Shown here in pieces: positions 40,361 to 41,970 of a stretch of 41,970 nt of DNA. A program made the position numbers and the translations under genes. A model generated the notes under the pieces. It worked only from the letters and a program-made list of their open reading frames with translations, did not search any database and was not told where the DNA came from. The DNA lies in contig JAPDPR010000032.1 in the NCBI GenBank assembly GCA_034506335.1, positions 1 through 41,970 of the forward strand, given 5' to 3'. Origin of the DNA: a candidate division KSB1 bacterium. Lineage in GTDB: Bacteria > Zhuqueibacterota > Zhuqueibacteria > JANLFK01 > Oleimicrobiaceae. Positions within the stretch are counted from its first letter, which is position 1. Each line of letters starts with the position of its first letter.

Positions 40361-40640
40361 GCTCTTTCTTCCGATGCTTTCCTCCACGCCTGAGGGGAGC
40401 CGGGGGCGCCCCGAGAGCCGCCACGCGGCCTGCTCACCGATGGCAGCTCTCCAGCTTGGACGGTGCCACGCCGTGTGTAGCCCCGGGCTGACTTGGCCGA
40501 ATGCTTGTTCTGGAGAAGCTCGAGGGTGCGTCTGAGATCTGCGGGCGCCAGAAGGGGCGAGTTTTTGCATTGGAGGCGGCTCAGCCTGCGCAGTACCTCC
40601 GGTCCGGTGTGCCAAGAGCATTTTTTGGAAAACAAAAAAT
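40361..40640. other. intergenic stretch between the receptor operon and lexA
   Basis: About 280 bases between two divergent promoters. No convincing ORF or RNA gene. Its last 20 bases (40621-40640) are A/T-rich, with a TTTTTTG-GAAAA-CAAAAAA inverted repeat directly before the lexA -35, which could act as an UP element. Confidence 0.3.
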
Positions 40641-40645
40641 TTCTC

Positions 40646-40674
40646 TTGACATTTTGCCTCTTGAGCTATATATT
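40646..40674 (+). promoter_or_regulatory. sigma70 promoter of lexA
   Basis: TTGACA (40646-40651) and TATATT (40669-40674) are separated by 17 bases, with A/T-rich DNA just upstream. Transcription would start near 40681, inside the palindromic box at 40678-40695, so repressor binding there would block initiation. Confidence 0.75.
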
Positions 40675-40677
40675 TAT

Positions 40678-40695
40678 GGTGTACAAATGTACACC
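40678..40695. promoter_or_regulatory. candidate LexA operator (SOS box) of lexA
   Basis: GGTGTACAAATGTACACC is a nearly perfect 18-bp palindrome placed on the lexA transcription start. The same sequence with 16 of 18 bases identical occurs just before the Y-family polymerase gene (41494-41511). Its outline, GGT-N3-C-N4-G-N3-ACC, is close to the Geobacter LexA motif as I recall it, and its GTAC-N4-GTAC core resembles cyanobacterial boxes. It differs from the E. coli and Bacillus motifs. Confidence 0.75.
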
Positions 40696-40714
40696 GAATG
40701 GATGGGGAGCAGCG

Positions 40715-41326
40715 ATGGAAGAATTGACGCCAAAACAAGCTTTAGTGCTGAGCCTGATTACCAGACGGGTCAAGGAGGGTGCTCCGCCGACGCTCCAGGA
40801 GTTAGCGGATGAGCTGGGCGTGTCCTCCAAGACGGCGGTCACCAAACACCTGGCTGCCCTGGTGAAAAAGGGCTACATCTCCCGTTCCAGTTTGGCGCGA
40901 GGCATCAGGTTAGTGCGGTCGCGGGTGGAGGAGGCCCGCGAGCGAGGGGTTCGCGTGCCGCTGTTGGGCACCATCACCGCAGGGCGGCCGGTGCTGGCCC
41001 AGCAGAGCATCGAAGACTATCTGACTCTACCGGGCACGTTGGTCCGCTCCACCGGACCCCACTTTGCCTTGCGCGTGCGTGGCGACAGCATGAAGGATGC
41101 CGGCATCCTGGACGGCGACATCGTCATCGTCAAGTCCACCAAGGAAGCCGCAAACGGCGACGTGGTGGCCGCGCTCATCGGCGAGGAGGTGACCATCAAA
41201 CGCCTGGTGATTAAGGGAGAGAAGCGCTACTTAAAAGCCGAAAACCCGGCATTCAGCGACATCTATCCCGAGGAGACATGGAGCATTCAAGGAAAAGTGG
41301 TGGGGCTGATTCGCCATCTAGATTGA
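40715..41326 (+). CDS. lexA: SOS regulator LexA
   Basis: 203 residues. The N-terminal winged helix (TPKQALVLSLITRRV, TLQELADELGVSSKTAVTKHLAALVKKGYI) binds DNA. The C-terminal S24-type protease domain shows the Ala89-Gly90 cleavage site in LGTITAGRPVLAQQSIEDY, the nucleophile Ser125 in RVRGDSMKDAGILDGD and the base Lys162 in EEVTIKRL. RecA-stimulated self-cleavage would lift repression after DNA damage. The ATG at 40715 has GGGAG 6 nt upstream; a longer open frame extends back over the promoter. Autoregulation is indicated by the palindrome on its own start site. The next recognisable gene encodes a Y-family polymerase homologue with a matching box. Confidence 0.95.
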   Translation: MEELTPKQALVLSLITRRVKEGAPPTLQELADELGVSSKTAVTKHLAALVKKGYISRSSLARGIRLVRSRVEEARERGVRVPLLGTITAGRPVLAQQSIEDYLTLPGTLVRSTGPHFALRVRGDSMKDAGILDGDIVIVKSTKEAANGDVVAALIGEEVTIKRLVIKGEKRYLKAENPAFSDIYPEETWSIQGKVVGLIRHLD

Positions 41327-41363
41327 GCGGTGGCGGCCGCGCTTGTGCTTGTGGCTGCCGGTG

Positions 41364-41498
41364 ATGCTCGTAGTCAATTTGTTTCTGGTGACCGCGGGGC
41401 TTGATGCTTGCATAAAGGCCATGGACGAGAGGAGGGTGACGAAGGCCATTCTACATGGAGAGGATGAGGTACGTCTCTTTTTTTACCCGCTAAGGTGA
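41364..41498 (+). CDS. possible small membrane protein between lexA and the polymerase gene
   Basis: An open frame of 44 codons starts at an ATG following a GTG and ends in a TGA inside the second LexA-type box. The translation begins MLVVNLFLVTAGLDACIKAMDERR, a short hydrophobic helix and a charged tail, and ends RLFFYPLR. An in-frame TTG at 41343 would make it slightly longer. There is no Shine-Dalgarno sequence and I recognise no family, so this may be chance. Its presence between two SOS genes is the only reason to list it. Confidence 0.2.
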   Translation: MLVVNLFLVTAGLDACIKAMDERRVTKAILHGEDEVRLFFYPLR

Positions 41499-41511
41499 AC
41501 TAATGTACACC
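41494..41511. promoter_or_regulatory. second candidate LexA operator, before the Y-family polymerase gene
   Basis: GGTGAACTAATGTACACC matches the lexA box at 16 of 18 positions. It ends two bases before the ATG of the polymerase gene. TAATGT inside it could be a -10, which would give a leaderless mRNA; alternatively the gene is read through from lexA. A run of seven T (41478-41484) lies just before it. Confidence 0.7.
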
Positions 41512-41513
41512 AT

Positions 41514-41970
41514 ATGAAACCGCGTGCCATTATATACGCTGACGCCACTGCCTTTCCGGTCCAGGTGGAGCGTCTTCGGAATCCGCGCCTGCGGGGTTAT
41601 CCGGTAGTGATTGCCCCGCCAGGGGCGCGGGCACAGGTGCTGGCCTTGTCGTTCGAAGCCCGCCAAGCCGGCCTGCGGAAGGGAATGCGCCTGAAGGAGG
41701 CCCTCCGTCAATGTCGCGACGTGGTGGTTCTCCCGCCTGACGAACGCACGTACGCCCGCGCCACGCAGGCGATGAACCGGATTCTTTGTGCGCTCTCGCC
41801 GGTATTCGAGCCCGAGCGTTATGGGCACACCTATCTTGATATCACCTCTACGCAGCGCCTCTTCGGTGGGGCAACCGACACCGCCTGGCGGGCGCAAAAG
41901 GAGATTAAGAGCCGCCTGCAGCTGGACGTGTCGGTGGGCCTTGCCTGCAACAAGATGGTGAGCAAATTAG
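41514..41970 (+). CDS. Y-family DNA polymerase homologue with altered active site (ImuB/DinB-like), N-terminal part
   Basis: 152 codons are present before the right edge. The Y-family palm and fingers are clear: IIYADATAFPVQVERLRNPRLRGYPVVIAP, LALSFEARQAGLRKGMRLKEALRQC, and TYLDITSTQRLFGGATD, then VGLACNKMVSKL. The first metal ligand Asp10 is present. In active enzymes the segment before YLDVT is S-x-DEA with the catalytic Asp-Glu; here it reads RYGHTYLDIT, so Gly-His replaces it. The steric-gate aromatic position is Pro (AFP), as in ImuB proteins. It is probably an inactive or altered mutagenesis subunit that works with another polymerase. The ATG follows an SOS box by two bases and has no Shine-Dalgarno. 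Confidence 0.8.
   Translation, partial: MKPRAIIYADATAFPVQVERLRNPRLRGYPVVIAPPGARAQVLALSFEARQAGLRKGMRLKEALRQCRDVVVLPPDERTYARATQAMNRILCALSPVFEPERYGHTYLDITSTQRLFGGATDTAWRAQKEIKSRLQLDVSVGLACNKMVSKL

Noticed and set aside
1..41970. tRNA, rRNA, CRISPR array, insertion sequence or phage genes
   Set aside because: I checked the intergenic stretches for T-loop sequences, regular direct repeats and terminal inverted repeats, and the proteins for transposase or phage signatures, and saw none by eye.

Overview
The window looks like one contig from a high-GC, diderm bacterium of the FCB superphylum (Bacteroidota/Calditrichota/KSB1/Zixibacteria side). The evidence is a surface protein with a C-terminal PNPFNPST-type sorting domain (16506-19490), a TonB-dependent receptor with a carboxypeptidase-like N-terminal domain (37314-39575), DUF4252 and DUF4292 proteins, and many lipoprotein signal peptides. 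No rRNA, tRNA, insertion sequence, prophage or CRISPR array was recognised. The exact phylum is an inference.

Left part (1-16.4 kb), mostly minus strand. It holds a truncated opine-dehydrogenase-like gene, a LolA-like periplasmic protein with a good promoter, and an ECF sigma / anti-sigma / DUF4252 / DUF4252 stress module preceded by a textbook ECF promoter. A string of housekeeping and repair genes follows: a His-rich metal-exporter-like membrane protein, an AlkZ-like glycosylase, a lipoprotein peroxiredoxin, SfsA, a nitroreductase, endonuclease Q ending in a sliding-clamp motif, a PlsC-type acyltransferase and an anchored polysaccharide deacetylase. RlmB (plus) converges on SelA (minus) with four bases between the stops. 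Next come a membrane protein, an outer-membrane barrel and a small YXWXGXW protein.

Middle part. The minus-strand genes at 16.5-22.1 kb encode envelope proteins: a seven-repeat surface protein, a lipoprotein and a helical periplasmic protein. From a sigma70 promoter at 22373-22401 runs a plus-strand operon of six genes, each overlapping the next by ATGA: a TPR lipoprotein, a DUF4292 lipoprotein and four glycosyltransferases. A further glycosyltransferase, an archaeal-type GatE and the RNA-binding protein Tex follow.

Right part. A PlsY acyltransferase fused to a polyprenol/diacylglycerol-kinase-like domain, the TonB receptor and a lipoprotein lie on the minus strand. The last two are expressed from a consensus promoter overlapped by an inverted repeat. 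The window ends with an SOS module on the plus strand: lexA and a Y-family polymerase homologue whose catalytic Asp-Glu pair is replaced by Gly-His. Each carries an 18-bp palindromic box that is very probably the LexA operator.

The most unusual items are the lexA/ImuB-like SOS cassette with its operator, GatE in a bacterial context, the PlsY-kinase fusion, the clamp motif on endonuclease Q, and the cysteine-rich GT9 enzyme. Gene starts were chosen by Shine-Dalgarno spacing and signal-peptide position and often lie inside longer open frames.
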